DNA from: Mucilaginibacter gracilis
GTDB lineage: Bacteria; Bacteroidota; Bacteroidia; Sphingobacteriales; Sphingobacteriaceae
Length of the DNA stretch: 64,000 bases
Reading direction: 5' to 3'
NCBI RefSeq assembly: GCF_003633615.1
Contig: NZ_RBKU01000001.1
Span: 4,340,001 to 4,404,000 of the forward strand
Under the pieces are notes generated by a model. It saw only the letters and a list, made by a program, of their open reading frames with translations, was not told where the DNA came from and ran no database searches. Positions 17,198-25,515 of the stretch are shown here, in pieces. The number at the start of each line of letters is the position of its first letter. Within the stretch, counting starts at the first letter, position 1. The translations under genes were made by a program, and so were the position numbers.

Positions 17198-17968
17198 CTA
17201 CTGCTCCTCGTAATGGTAAGTTAACCCGCCATCCACAAAATAAGTCGACCCGGTAACATATTCAGCATCAGCCGACGCTAAAAAGGCAACCACGGCGGCA
17301 ACGTCTTCGGGTTTACCCAGTTTTTTCATCGGGATATTCTTTAAAACACTGTTCAGCAACTCAGGGTTTTCGAGCAACGCATGATTAATAGGGGTGGAGA
17401 TAGCCCCCGGAGCCACATTATTAATGCGAACATTATATGGAGCCAGCTCAGTAGCCAGGTTACGTGTAAGCATTTTTAGCGCACCCTTGCTGGCGCAATA
17501 AGCCGCAAAGTGCGGAAAAATAATTTCCTCGTGCACCGAGCTCATATTCACCACCACGCCCGGCCTGCCTGCGCCCATGCAATATTTAACAAAGGCCTGT
17601 ATGCCAAAAAATATACCTTTCAGGTTGGTATCCATCACAAAATCGTATTCTTCCTCGGTTACTTCCCAAAAGTTATGGTTTTTTTCAACCCCGGCATTGT
17701 TCACCAAAATATCCAGGTTGCCGTAAACCTTAATGGCATCGTTTATTAAATTTACCACATTTTGCGATGCACTTACATCGGCAGCAATAAAGGTTGCCCG
17801 CCTGCCCATTGCTGTTATCTGGCTAATCAGGCCTTCGGCACGCTCGTCAAACTTGCGACCGTTCAGTATAATATCGGCGCCTTCGCTTGCCAGTCGCAAC
17901 GCGCATGCCGCTCCAATACCCTGTGTGCTACCCGTAATTAATGCTATTTTGTTTTCAAAACGAATCAT
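17198..17968 (-). CDS. SDR family oxidoreductase (glucose 1-dehydrogenase-like)
   Basis: A 256-residue classical short-chain dehydrogenase: cofactor motif TGSTQGIG near residue 13, NNAG near 91, catalytic Ser in VVNMSSVHEE near 142, YCASK near 156 and the C-terminal SADAEYVTGSTYFVDGG. It catalyses NAD(P)-dependent oxidation or reduction of a small alcohol, sugar or keto compound in the cytoplasm. The substrate cannot be assigned. It stands alone in a wide region. Confidence 0.88.
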   Translation of the reverse strand: MIRFENKIALITGSTQGIGAACALRLASEGADIILNGRKFDERAEGLISQITAMGRRATFIAADVSASQNVVNLINDAIKVYGNLDILVNNAGVEKNHNFWEVTEEEYDFVMDTNLKGIFFGIQAFVKYCMGAGRPGVVVNMSSVHEEIIFPHFAAYCASKGALKMLTRNLATELAPYNVRINNVAPGAISTPINHALLENPELLNSVLKNIPMKKLGKPEDVAAVVAFLASADAEYVTGSTYFVDGGLTYHYEEQ

Positions 17969-18095
17969 AGTAATGCTTTTATTGATGTGATGAAAGGTAA
18001 GGTTTATCGCCTCATAAAGTTTACCCCCGCAGCATTTTTAATGATTTGTTAATCTCCCGCTAATTAAACCCGACATTAGAGGCAAGGCCCGCCCT

Positions 18096-18518
18096 TCAAT
18101 CCCCCCAGGCCGTAATCACCAGGCTTCTGTTGCCGCCATAATTGCGGTGCTCACACAGGTATATACCCTGCCAGGTGCCCAATGCCAGCCTGCCGTTGCG
18201 TATAGGTATCATTACCGAGCAGCCAAGAAGTGCAGCTTTTAAATGCGCGGGCATATCGTCGGGGCCTTCATCGTCGTGCAGGTAGTCAGGGTCGTTTTCC
18301 GGAATTGTTTTATTAAAAAACATCTCAAAGTCTTTACGCACTGTAGGGTCGGCATTTTCATTGATGCTTAACGATGCCGAAGTATGCTGTATAAACACCT
18401 GGCACATACCCGTTTTAATATTGCCGATGTGCGGCATAGCCTGCAAAATTTCCGACGTGATAAGATGAAACCCTCTTTTACGCTCCCTCAGTTGGATGCC
18501 TTGCTGGTACATTTGCAT
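18096..18518 (-). CDS. YjbQ/UPF0047 family protein
   Basis: This 140-residue protein matches the YjbQ family along its length: VFIQHTSASLSINENADPTVRKD, DDEGPDDMPAHLKAALLG, GRLALGTWQGIYLCEHR. The family forms small trimeric beta-sandwich proteins with a conserved His/Asp/Glu pocket; some replace thiamin phosphate synthase in E. coli when overexpressed, but the real reaction is unclear. It starts at MQMYQQG, and MYQQG two codons later is also possible. It is divergent from the purine permease gene. Confidence 0.88.
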   Translation of the reverse strand: MQMYQQGIQLRERKRGFHLITSEILQAMPHIGNIKTGMCQVFIQHTSASLSINENADPTVRKDFEMFFNKTIPENDPDYLHDDEGPDDMPAHLKAALLGCSVMIPIRNGRLALGTWQGIYLCEHRNYGGNRSLVITAWGD

Positions 18519-18608
18519 AGCTTGTTGCTTTAATTTAACCTAACAAATTTATAAGCTTATTTGTGTTTAAGGCACCAAAACAATATCTTTAGGCATAAAC
18601 TATTGTAA

Positions 18609-19910
18609 ATGGAGCAGCTTTTTCAGCTAAAAAAAAATAACACCACCATCTTAACCGAAGTTATAGCCGGGGCATCGTCATTTTTGGCAACGGCATACAT
18701 TATAGTAGTTAACCCCGCCATTTTAAGCCAGGCCGGTATGCCCTTTGCCGCCGTACTAACTGCCACCATACTGGTATCGTTTTTCAGCAGTTTAATGATG
18801 GGGCTTTACGCCAACAACCCCATACTGGTAGCACCAGGTATGGGCCTTAACGCGTTTTTTACCTTCACCGTAGTTTTGGGCATGAAAGTGCCCTGGCAAA
18901 CCGCACTTGGCGCAGTTTTTTGGGCGGGTATTGTATTTTTGCTGTTATCAATATTTAACATCCGCACACATATTGTAAAAGCAATCCCTAAGCAGTTACG
19001 CTATGCCATAACTGCCGGCATAGGTTTATTTATAACCCTTATAGGTTTTACCAGTGCCAAATTTATTATAGCCAACCCGGCAACCATTATAGGCATTGGT
19101 GCTTTAAAACCGGCATTAATAACCTTTTTAGCAGGTTTTTTTGTGATGGCTGTTTTACTTATCCGCAAGGTTAAGGGAGCCATATTGTTTGGCATATTGT
19201 TTACAACGTTGGCGGCCTATCCAATCGGAAGGTTTTGGGGAGGTGCCGATGCCATAGTAACCTGGAAAGGAGCCTTCGCTTTGCCCGATTTTAGTTTACT
19301 CTTTAAGCTCGATCTGGTAAATTCGCTCAAATGGTCGTTCCTGCCCGTTATATTTGCTTTCGTTTTCACGGATATGTTTGATAGCCTGTCAACCTTTATC
19401 GGCCTGGCCGAGGCCGCCAACCTGCTCGACGAGCATGGCGAACCCCAAAACGTAAAGCAATCCCTTTTAACCGATGCCGTTTCAACAACGTTGGCAAGTT
19501 TGGTAGGCTCAAGCCCCGGCACGGCCTATATCGAATCGGCTGTGGGCATAGGCAGTGGAGGCCGCACAGGTTTAACCGCCGTGGTTGGTGCCCTGCTGTT
19601 TTTGCCTTTCCTGTTTATGGCACCGCTGCTATCGGTAGTTCCGGCAATTGCCACGGCCCCCGCTTTGGTATTAGTTGGCGTGTTTATGCTCCAGGCAGTA
19701 ACCAAAATTAACTGGACTGTGTTAGACGATGCCATTCCCGCCTTTCTGGCCCTGGTGTTAATTCCTTTCACCTATTCTATAACCCAGGGTATCATCTGGG
19801 GATTTTTAAGCTTTACCATAATCAAGGTATTTTGCGGTAAAAGCAGCGAAATTAGTATTGCCCTTTGGGTAATGGATGCTTTTGCTATAGCCGCCCTCAT
19901 ATTAGCATAA
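18609..19910 (+). CDS. NCS2 family nucleobase permease (AzgA-type)
   Basis: A 433-residue inner-membrane transporter with about 12-14 hydrophobic segments. Conserved features include ATAYIIVVNPAILSQAGMP, NPILVAPGMGLNAFFTF, FTDMFDSLSTFIGLAE and the signature SLVGSSPGTAYIESAVGI. The AzgA-type branch imports adenine, guanine or hypoxanthine with protons. The gene is 9 bp upstream of a secreted MTA/SAH nucleosidase, so the pair probably works together: base released outside the membrane, then taken up. Confidence 0.9.
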   Translation: MEQLFQLKKNNTTILTEVIAGASSFLATAYIIVVNPAILSQAGMPFAAVLTATILVSFFSSLMMGLYANNPILVAPGMGLNAFFTFTVVLGMKVPWQTALGAVFWAGIVFLLLSIFNIRTHIVKAIPKQLRYAITAGIGLFITLIGFTSAKFIIANPATIIGIGALKPALITFLAGFFVMAVLLIRKVKGAILFGILFTTLAAYPIGRFWGGADAIVTWKGAFALPDFSLLFKLDLVNSLKWSFLPVIFAFVFTDMFDSLSTFIGLAEAANLLDEHGEPQNVKQSLLTDAVSTTLASLVGSSPGTAYIESAVGIGSGGRTGLTAVVGALLFLPFLFMAPLLSVVPAIATAPALVLVGVFMLQAVTKINWTVLDDAIPAFLALVLIPFTYSITQGIIWGFLSFTIIKVFCGKSSEISIALWVMDAFAIAALILA

Positions 19911-19919
19911 ACCACCACA

Positions 19920-20735
19920 ATGAAGAAATTTATAGTCCTCGCCCTATTCGCCCTAACCTTTACTCGCCTTGCAAACGCGCAGGAGCCCGTTAAAAACACA
20001 ACCGGCATTTTAGGGGCGTTTGGTGCCGAAGTGTCGCTCATCCATTCACTCATTCAGGATGCTAAAGAGCTTACCATCCAAAACATAAAATTTACCGAAG
20101 GCACCCTTAACGGTCATCATGTGGTACTGGCGCAGACCGGCATGGGCAAAGTAAACGCAGCCATAACAACCACGCTCATGCTCGATCATTTTGCGCCGTC
20201 ACAGGTATTATTTACCGGCATAGCCGGTGGGGTTGACCCCGATCTTTCGCCCGGCGACCTGGTGATAGGCAGCAAACTCGCCTATCACGATTATGGCTCC
20301 ATCACTCCCGATGGGATGCTGCGACGTGCAACCCAAAGTGCCGTTACCCAAATGCCCAACCCCGAATACTTTCCTTGTTCGGCAAACCTGATAACGCTGG
20401 CGCAGCAGGTAAGCAGCAATATCCAGTTTCAAAATGTGGGCCGCGCGGGCCGTTCGCCCAAAGTGGTTACCGGTGTAATTGTTACCGGCGATGTATTTGT
20501 ATCATCAAACACGGCAACCCAACAACTTTGGGCCAATATGCATGCCGAAGCTACCGAAATGGAAGGCGCAGCCGTGGCCCAGGCCTGCTGGCAGCAAAAG
20601 GTGCCATTTTTGGTTATCCGTAGCCTTAGTGATAGTGCCAGTAACAATGCTCACGATGATGTTGCCGCCTTTTACCAAACGGCTGCGCATAACTCGGCAA
20701 CACTGGTAATGGCCATTGTTGGTAAAATAAAATAG
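19920..20735 (+). CDS. Secreted 5'-methylthioadenosine/S-adenosylhomocysteine nucleosidase-like protein
   Basis: A 271-residue protein. A signal peptide (MKKFIVLALFALTFTRLANA, then Q) precedes a PNP/UDP phosphorylase-fold domain with TGILGAFGAEV, VLAQTGMGKVNAAITTTLML, FTGIAGGVDPDLSPGDLVIG, the catalytic pair in ATEMEGAAVAQ and the Asp in RSLSDSA. MTAN enzymes release adenine from methylthioadenosine and related nucleosides and are normally cytoplasmic, so the export signal is notable. The tight coupling to the upstream permease suggests periplasmic salvage of the released base. Confidence 0.85.
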   Translation: MKKFIVLALFALTFTRLANAQEPVKNTTGILGAFGAEVSLIHSLIQDAKELTIQNIKFTEGTLNGHHVVLAQTGMGKVNAAITTTLMLDHFAPSQVLFTGIAGGVDPDLSPGDLVIGSKLAYHDYGSITPDGMLRRATQSAVTQMPNPEYFPCSANLITLAQQVSSNIQFQNVGRAGRSPKVVTGVIVTGDVFVSSNTATQQLWANMHAEATEMEGAAVAQACWQQKVPFLVIRSLSDSASNNAHDDVAAFYQTAAHNSATLVMAIVGKIK

Positions 20736-20944
20736 CCGTTGGGCGCGTTTGCGCAAAATTATTATTGCGTTTTTAAGTAAAAATCAATTTTCGTTAAATT
20801 TTTTTTCAAAAAAACAATCAAAAATTAAAATAATAATTTAATCTGGGTTTAATTTTGCAAAAAGTATTTTTAACAAGTAATTTTCGCATCTTTGAGAAGG
20901 TATTATCCTGTATTCATTAATACAGCCTTATTCTAAAAAATATA

Positions 20945-21433
20945 ATGGATCTATCACACGCTAACCACAGTAACGGTTCACTCGACGAACTCGACTTTTC
21001 AATTTTAATGTTATTGCAGGAAGATGGCCGAATGTCGTTCACCGTAATGGCCGAAAAGTTAGGCGTTTCCATCAGTAACATCCGTACCCGCGTTGGCAAA
21101 CTCATCGATGATAAAACCATCCAGATAGTTGGCCGCGTAAACCCCGAAAAGGTTGGCTTCCACGCTTACGCCCACATCAAAATATCAGTACGCCCGGCTA
21201 ACCTCATCGAGAGCGTTGCCCACAAGGTAATGGAATTTCCCGAAGTAAGCTTCCTGGCCAGTACCTCCGGCGATTTTGACCTCGAAGTTGACGTTATGTG
21301 CCGCGACAACAGCCACCTGGTAGAAGTAGTGAACGAACGCATAGCCCGCATTGAAGGCGTATACCAAACCAAAACCGACATGTACTTTAAAGTACTCAAA
21401 CTGGCCCAGCCCGATTTAAGCGGGTTAAGATAA
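20945..21433 (+). CDS. Lrp/AsnC family transcriptional regulator
   Basis: A 162-residue regulator. It has an N-terminal winged helix (LDELDFSILMLLQEDGRMSFTVMAEKLGVS, residues 14-43; recognition helix SISNIRTRVGKLIDD) and a C-terminal RAM/ligand domain (VEVVNERIARIEGVYQTKTDMYFKVLK). Such proteins bind DNA as octamers and sense amino acids or related metabolites. It lies upstream of the pyrimidine catabolic genes on the same strand and may control them, but a foreign cassette now separates them. A CATCTTTG box at 20887-20894 resembles a -7 element. Confidence 0.9.
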   Translation: MDLSHANHSNGSLDELDFSILMLLQEDGRMSFTVMAEKLGVSISNIRTRVGKLIDDKTIQIVGRVNPEKVGFHAYAHIKISVRPANLIESVAHKVMEFPEVSFLASTSGDFDLEVDVMCRDNSHLVEVVNERIARIEGVYQTKTDMYFKVLKLAQPDLSGLR

Positions 21434-21454
21434 GAAACTAAAAACACCACAAAA

Positions 21455-21496
21455 ATGTCATTTCGACGAAAGGAGAAATATTCTGCAAGCGATTGG
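21455..21496 (+). repeat. Dispersed repeat fragment (TGTCATTTCGACGAAAGGAG type)
   Basis: The sequence ATGTCATTTCGACGAAAGGA followed by GAAATATTCTGCAAGCGATT resembles a dispersed intergenic repeat I know from Bacteroidota genomes. Only one copy occurs here, so the call rests on recollection. It lies just after the regulator gene. Confidence 0.4.
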
Positions 21497-21544
21497 TATG
21501 CTGTAGATATTTTATATTAGTCCGATATATTAGTTTAGTTATGT

Positions 21545-21597
21545 TAGTCCGGATTTATAACCCGGTCTAACCTATTCAGGGATCTGTAATCCATGAA
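21545..21597 (+). repeat. Double-hairpin REP-like repeat, left copy
   Basis: Two successive imperfect palindromes: TAGTCCGGATT...ACCCGGTCTA (21545-21569) and TTCAGGGAT-ctgta-ATCCATGAA (21575-21597). The same pair in the same order and spacing is found at 23742-23794. Paired hairpins like this resemble REP/BIME elements moved by TnpA-REP (RAYT) proteins; no such gene is in the window. Confidence 0.7.
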
Positions 21598-21667
21598 ACA
21601 TAGTAAACGCAACGGCCCAATTTCAACAGTTACGCGCCACGCTTTTGCGCTACACTATAAGATTTAG

Positions 21668-22225
21668 TTACGGTATAGATTGCGGATTTGAATTAAATCT
21701 CGCTCTAAGTTTTTCATTTAATAGAGAGGCATCTAAGGTGCCATCATTTATAGCATCTTGCACTATTGCCACCACTTTACTTTCAATTATAATTCTAATT
21801 TCGAATATTTTTAATTTTTCTTCTTTATTTAAAGAAGAAAAATAGTCTACTCTTTTTTTAATAAAATCTGCAAATATTTTAAGCCGTGAATAGTTTAGAT
21901 TTATTAAATCAAAATGATATTTGTTTAGTGATGGGATATGTGATTTTCCTTGTTCGGGCGCATGTTCAATAACTAAATCATTTTCGATAAAAAAAGATTC
22001 GTCTATTGTCAAGATATTCATGGAACTAAGATTTTCTACGTTTTCAGATGTAGCCATAGCTAAAACGCATCTCTTTATAGCTTCTTCATTTAGTTCTTCA
22101 ATTTCCCAAAATGATAAACTATTTTTAAATGTTCGTAAACATGAAGTTATAGCATCGGCAGAAATTTCACCATCAATATCCTTAGCCCATTTTGCCATTA
22201 AAATCTTACGAGCAAAAAGGCGCAT
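21668..22225 (-). CDS. Unknown protein C of AT-rich three-gene cassette
   Basis: This 185-residue protein is largely helical by composition, with no signal peptide or membrane segment and no motif I recognise. It is rich in Lys, Ile, Asn and Glu. Its ATG overlaps the stop of the preceding gene by one base (TAATG), so translation is probably coupled. It is the last of three genes on the minus strand between the two double-hairpin repeats. AT content is well above that of neighbouring metabolic genes, pointing to acquisition. Confidence 0.65.
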   Translation of the reverse strand: MRLFARKILMAKWAKDIDGEISADAITSCLRTFKNSLSFWEIEELNEEAIKRCVLAMATSENVENLSSMNILTIDESFFIENDLVIEHAPEQGKSHIPSLNKYHFDLINLNYSRLKIFADFIKKRVDYFSSLNKEEKLKIFEIRIIIESKVVAIVQDAINDGTLDASLLNEKLRARFNSNPQSIP

Positions 22226-22785
22226 TATAATAATTGTAATTGTTCTAACACTAGATCTTTATATAAATCTATAAAACCGATTTCACAATTCATTTTTTGC
22301 AGAGTATTTATAAAGGCTTTATCATTCCACTTTTCGATACACTTTATTATTTGTTCAGCAATCTCAACATCTGGATGTTTTTCATATTGAAATATACATA
22401 TCATAAGCATCGTACGAGCAAAAGATTGAAGTTTTGAAAACTCAACGAAGGAAAGAATTTTTAATATTCCACATACGATTGCAACATTATTTAAATTTTG
22501 AGTCAACAAATCATTTAACCATTCTCCAGAAGCAATGCCATAATCTGCATAATATTTATTATATGTAGACAAGGTATATGATTCATAAAAGTCATCCGGT
22601 TCCTCGTTTTTTATCGATATTAATAAATCGGTTGAAAATCTAGCTTTAGCTTTAATAAAATCTCCATTTTTATATAAATCTTCAAATTGCAAAAAGTTAT
22701 AAGTGTCATTATTAGGTGAGGTTGGTTCATCGATAGATTGAACACTTACACTTAGGCTAACGCCGGTGTCATTAATATTTTCCAT
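22225..22785 (-). CDS. Unknown protein B of AT-rich three-gene cassette
   Basis: This 186-residue protein has a short Ser/Thr/Asn-rich start (residues 1-27), then an all-helical-looking body containing YKNGDFIKAKARF and FVEFSKLQSFARTMLMICIF, reminiscent of helical-repeat scaffolds but with no firm family. It starts 11 bp after the stop of the TIGR04255-like gene and its own stop overlaps the next start by one base. The tight packing suggests that the three products act together. Confidence 0.65.
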   Translation of the reverse strand: MENINDTGVSLSVSVQSIDEPTSPNNDTYNFLQFEDLYKNGDFIKAKARFSTDLLISIKNEEPDDFYESYTLSTYNKYYADYGIASGEWLNDLLTQNLNNVAIVCGILKILSFVEFSKLQSFARTMLMICIFQYEKHPDVEIAEQIIKCIEKWNDKAFINTLQKMNCEIGFIDLYKDLVLEQLQLL

Positions 22786-22796
22786 GTAATGTAAGT

Positions 22797-23540
22797 TTAT
22801 GATTTATTAAATCTTGATTCAAGTGATTGATAAAAATCGTTCAGCCATTTAGATGAGTTATTATAAAAATTGGTATAATCAACAGCAGAAAATCTGATGT
22901 TTTGTGCTTCTGGAATAGTATTAATATCTAATTGAAGATTTACTGCGTTTTGCCTAACGATTATTCCATTTATTGATATTTCAGCCGCACCATAAGAAAA
23001 AATATAAACATTGTTACACAGTTCCTTTTTTGAACCGAAATCCCTAATGTAGCGGTAATTGGCTCTATTATTCCAATCGGTTGGAACTGAGTTTTCAAAA
23101 AGCTCAGTGGTATGATAAAAAGGTTTGAAATCGTTTGTCAAGGCTTTGGCATCTAAGTTTTGACTTGTTAGATTGATAACAATACCTAACCGATTAGATT
23201 TTTTTTCGTATTTTTTGTTGATTATTTCTAAAATGTCTATCACTTGATCACAAAAAGCTTGGATACTATTAAATACACCGGTAGCGTTGTAGTTCGCCTG
23301 AATATCAATTCTGTTAATGCCAAAATTGATGGTTAATGAATTGTCGAGTTTGTAAAATCTAAGTCTATTTGTTACGATATTACTTGTTTTTGTATCTAAC
23401 TCGTTATATGCTCCTGGGATAACTTCAAATTTAGCCAAATCTTGATAAAGGGCCCTCATCAAATTGGGCTCGGGAGTGATCTCTTGATTGTTGGTGTAAA
23501 TGGATGCTGTAAATTTTACAGGCAAAAACTTATCAGGCAT
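22797..23540 (-). CDS. TIGR04255-like protein, first gene of AT-rich three-gene cassette
   Basis: This 247-residue soluble protein has an N-terminal beta/alpha part (VKFTASIYTNN), a central segment with YRYIRDFGSKKELCNNVYIF and a C-terminal module RFSAVDYTNFYNNSSKWLNDFYQSLESRF. Length, order of elements and the terminal aromatic helix resemble the sporadically distributed TIGR04255 family, which is often found in accessory islands. I cannot confirm the match without a profile search. It is promoter-proximal in the cassette and translation starts 44 bp before a strongly AT-rich upstream region. Confidence 0.5.
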   Translation of the reverse strand: MPDKFLPVKFTASIYTNNQEITPEPNLMRALYQDLAKFEVIPGAYNELDTKTSNIVTNRLRFYKLDNSLTINFGINRIDIQANYNATGVFNSIQAFCDQVIDILEIINKKYEKKSNRLGIVINLTSQNLDAKALTNDFKPFYHTTELFENSVPTDWNNRANYRYIRDFGSKKELCNNVYIFSYGAAEISINGIIVRQNAVNLQLDINTIPEAQNIRFSAVDYTNFYNNSSKWLNDFYQSLESRFNKS

Positions 23541-23741
23541 AGGAGTTGATAATGTTATTGATCTTAATTTTCGAATTGAGACAAAACTATTATTTTTTAC
23601 CTATCAAACAATAAATAACGTAAAAGTTTTACATAATTTAACAGTTTACTAATAAATATCATCCTCGCTAAACCACTAACCCCCGCAAGCACACTGTGCC
23701 GCCCACGCCAATCAATCATGCAACCCAAAATAACCCTACGT

Positions 23742-23794
23742 TAGTCCGAATTTATAATCCGGTCTAACCTATTCGGGTATTTGTAATCCCCGAA
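23742..23794 (+). repeat. Double-hairpin REP-like repeat, right copy
   Basis: TAGTCCGAATT...ATCCGGTCTA (23742-23766) and TTCGGG-tatttgtaatc-CCCGAA (23772-23794). Arm changes relative to the left copy are partly compensated, so the second stem is perfect here, which supports a selected structure rather than plain sequence. Confidence 0.7.
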
Positions 23795-23977
23795 CCCCAG
23801 AACACCCGCAATGATACCCGTATCCTCGCTACGCCAATCAATCACGCAACCCAAAACAACCCTTTCGTATTTCTGCATTTTTTGCGAAAAAAAACCAAAA
23901 TTTTGCATATTTTGTTTTTTGTGTGTATGTTTAAACTTTATTAACAATTGTTTAGGCTTTTATAGTTATTAGGTAAA

Positions 23978-23989
23978 TGTAAATTTACA
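23978..23989. promoter_or_regulatory. Perfect 12-bp palindrome TGTAAATTTACA, candidate operator
   Basis: It lies 55 bp before the mmsA start. AT-rich palindromes of this size suit an Lrp/AsnC-type regulator such as the one at 20945, but one near-match also occurs by chance at 12714. Function is inferred only. Confidence 0.3.
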
Positions 23990-24044
23990 AATTAGGCTCG
24001 GCTAAACAATCGCCAATTAATATTACTAATCTAAATTATAATAA

Positions 24045-25502
24045 ATGAAGTACGGTTCAGTTAAAAATTATATAAACGGCCAGTTTGTTGATACCCAAGC
24101 CACTAATTATATTGATGTGGTTTCCCCGGTTGATGGGGCGTTACTATCTAAGGTTCCATTATCCGGCTCGTCCGATTTGGATGCAGCCGTTCAATCAGCC
24201 AAAGCGGCGTTCAAATCATGGTCGGGCACACCAATTAAAGAGCGTGTGCAGGTATTTTTTAAATACAAACAACTATTACATCAAAATCTCGAAGAGTTAT
24301 CGAAACTTATAGTTGAAGAAAACGGCAAAACCTACAGCGAAGCCGTTGCCGAAATAGAAAAAGCCATTGAGTTAACCGAGTTTGCCACATCGTTACCGCA
24401 ATTAATAACCGGCGAACTGCTCGAAGTAAGCAAAGGCATAGAGTGCCGCACCGAGTACGTGCCATTGGGCGTAGTAGCATCCATAGTGCCTTTCAACTTC
24501 CCAAGCATGGTACCCAACTGGACAATCCCCAACGCCATAGCACTCGGTAACTGCATGATTATCAAACCATCCGAAAAAGTACCATTAAGCGTTGGCCGCA
24601 TTGCCGAATTATTAAAAGAAGCCGGTTTGCCCGATGGCGTTTTCAACGTGGTACACGGCGACAGCCAGATAGTTGAAGCCATTTGCGATCATCCCGGCAT
24701 CGAGGCCGTATCATTTGTAGGCTCAACCAAAGTGGCTAAAATAGTTTACCGCCGCGCCACCTATAATTACAAACGTTGTTTAGCTTTAGGCGGCGCAAAA
24801 AACCACCTGCTGGTATTGCCCGACGCCATTCCGGGGATGACGGCGGCTAACATCACCGCATCCATGAGCGGTTGCGGCGGGCAGCGTTGCATGGCTGCGT
24901 CGGCTATGGTAGGCGTTGGCGAGGTAGATCACATCATCGCCAAAATTGTTGAAGAAGCACAAAAAGTAGTTGCAGGTAACAACCTGGGCGCGGTAATCAG
25001 CAAACAATCTAAAGATAACATTGAACGTTATATAACCAGTGCCGAAGCTCAGGGCGCAAAAATATTGGTGGATGGCCGCAACACGGTTGTTGCAGGTAAG
25101 GAAGACGGTTTTTACGTTGGCCCAACGGTTATTGACTACGTAACGCCCGACATGGACGTGGCCCGCGAAGAAATTTTTGGCCCCGTAATCAGTATTATGC
25201 GCGCCAAAACTTTAGACGAAGCCCTGGCCATTGAGAACGCCAACCCATACGGAAACGCTGCCGCAGTGTTCACCCAAAATGGCGGCGCTGCAAGGCATGT
25301 AATAAGCAATGCCAGTGCCGGTATGATAGGTGTTAACGTTGGCGTACCCGTACCGCGCGAACCATTTTCGTTCGGTGGCTGGAACGAAAGTAAATTTGGA
25401 GTAGGGGATATAACCGGAAAAAGTTCCATTGAATTTTGGACCAAACTTAAAAAAACAACCACCAAATGGAACCCCGAAGCGGGCGTAAACTGGATGAGTT
25501 AA
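24045..25502 (+). CDS. mmsA: CoA-acylating methylmalonate-semialdehyde dehydrogenase
   Basis: A 485-residue aldehyde dehydrogenase of the MmsA/IolA class: NPF-type PFNFPSMVPNWTIPNAI, VSFVGSTKVAKIVY, and the catalytic Cys in SGCGGQRCMAASAMV near 285. Unlike ordinary aldehyde dehydrogenases, this class uses NAD and CoA to turn malonate or methylmalonate semialdehyde into acetyl- or propionyl-CoA with loss of CO2. It is the final step for uracil and thymine carbon when placed with the aminotransferase and Pyd genes downstream. A DUF2314 gene follows after 13 bp. Confidence 0.9.
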   Translation: MKYGSVKNYINGQFVDTQATNYIDVVSPVDGALLSKVPLSGSSDLDAAVQSAKAAFKSWSGTPIKERVQVFFKYKQLLHQNLEELSKLIVEENGKTYSEAVAEIEKAIELTEFATSLPQLITGELLEVSKGIECRTEYVPLGVVASIVPFNFPSMVPNWTIPNAIALGNCMIIKPSEKVPLSVGRIAELLKEAGLPDGVFNVVHGDSQIVEAICDHPGIEAVSFVGSTKVAKIVYRRATYNYKRCLALGGAKNHLLVLPDAIPGMTAANITASMSGCGGQRCMAASAMVGVGEVDHIIAKIVEEAQKVVAGNNLGAVISKQSKDNIERYITSAEAQGAKILVDGRNTVVAGKEDGFYVGPTVIDYVTPDMDVAREEIFGPVISIMRAKTLDEALAIENANPYGNAAAVFTQNGGAARHVISNASAGMIGVNVGVPVPREPFSFGGWNESKFGVGDITGKSSIEFWTKLKKTTTKWNPEAGVNWMS

Positions 25503-25515
25503 TAGTCGACTTGAT

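Larger units (their letters stand above)
23541..24044. other. 504-bp intergenic region upstream of mmsA
   Basis: No gene seen. It contains the promoter side of the AT-rich cassette, GC-rich direct fragments with CGCCAATCAATCA (23706 and 23833), the right double-hairpin repeat, and a 12-bp palindrome at 23978 near the mmsA start. Confidence 0.55.

Noticed and set aside
17017..17256. Plus-strand open frame overlapping the end of the SDR gene
   Set aside because: Antisense overlap with a clear gene and no recognisable protein features.
23741..23947. Minus-strand open frame of 68 codons before mmsA
   Set aside because: It runs through the double-hairpin repeat and low-complexity AT sequence; no codon character.
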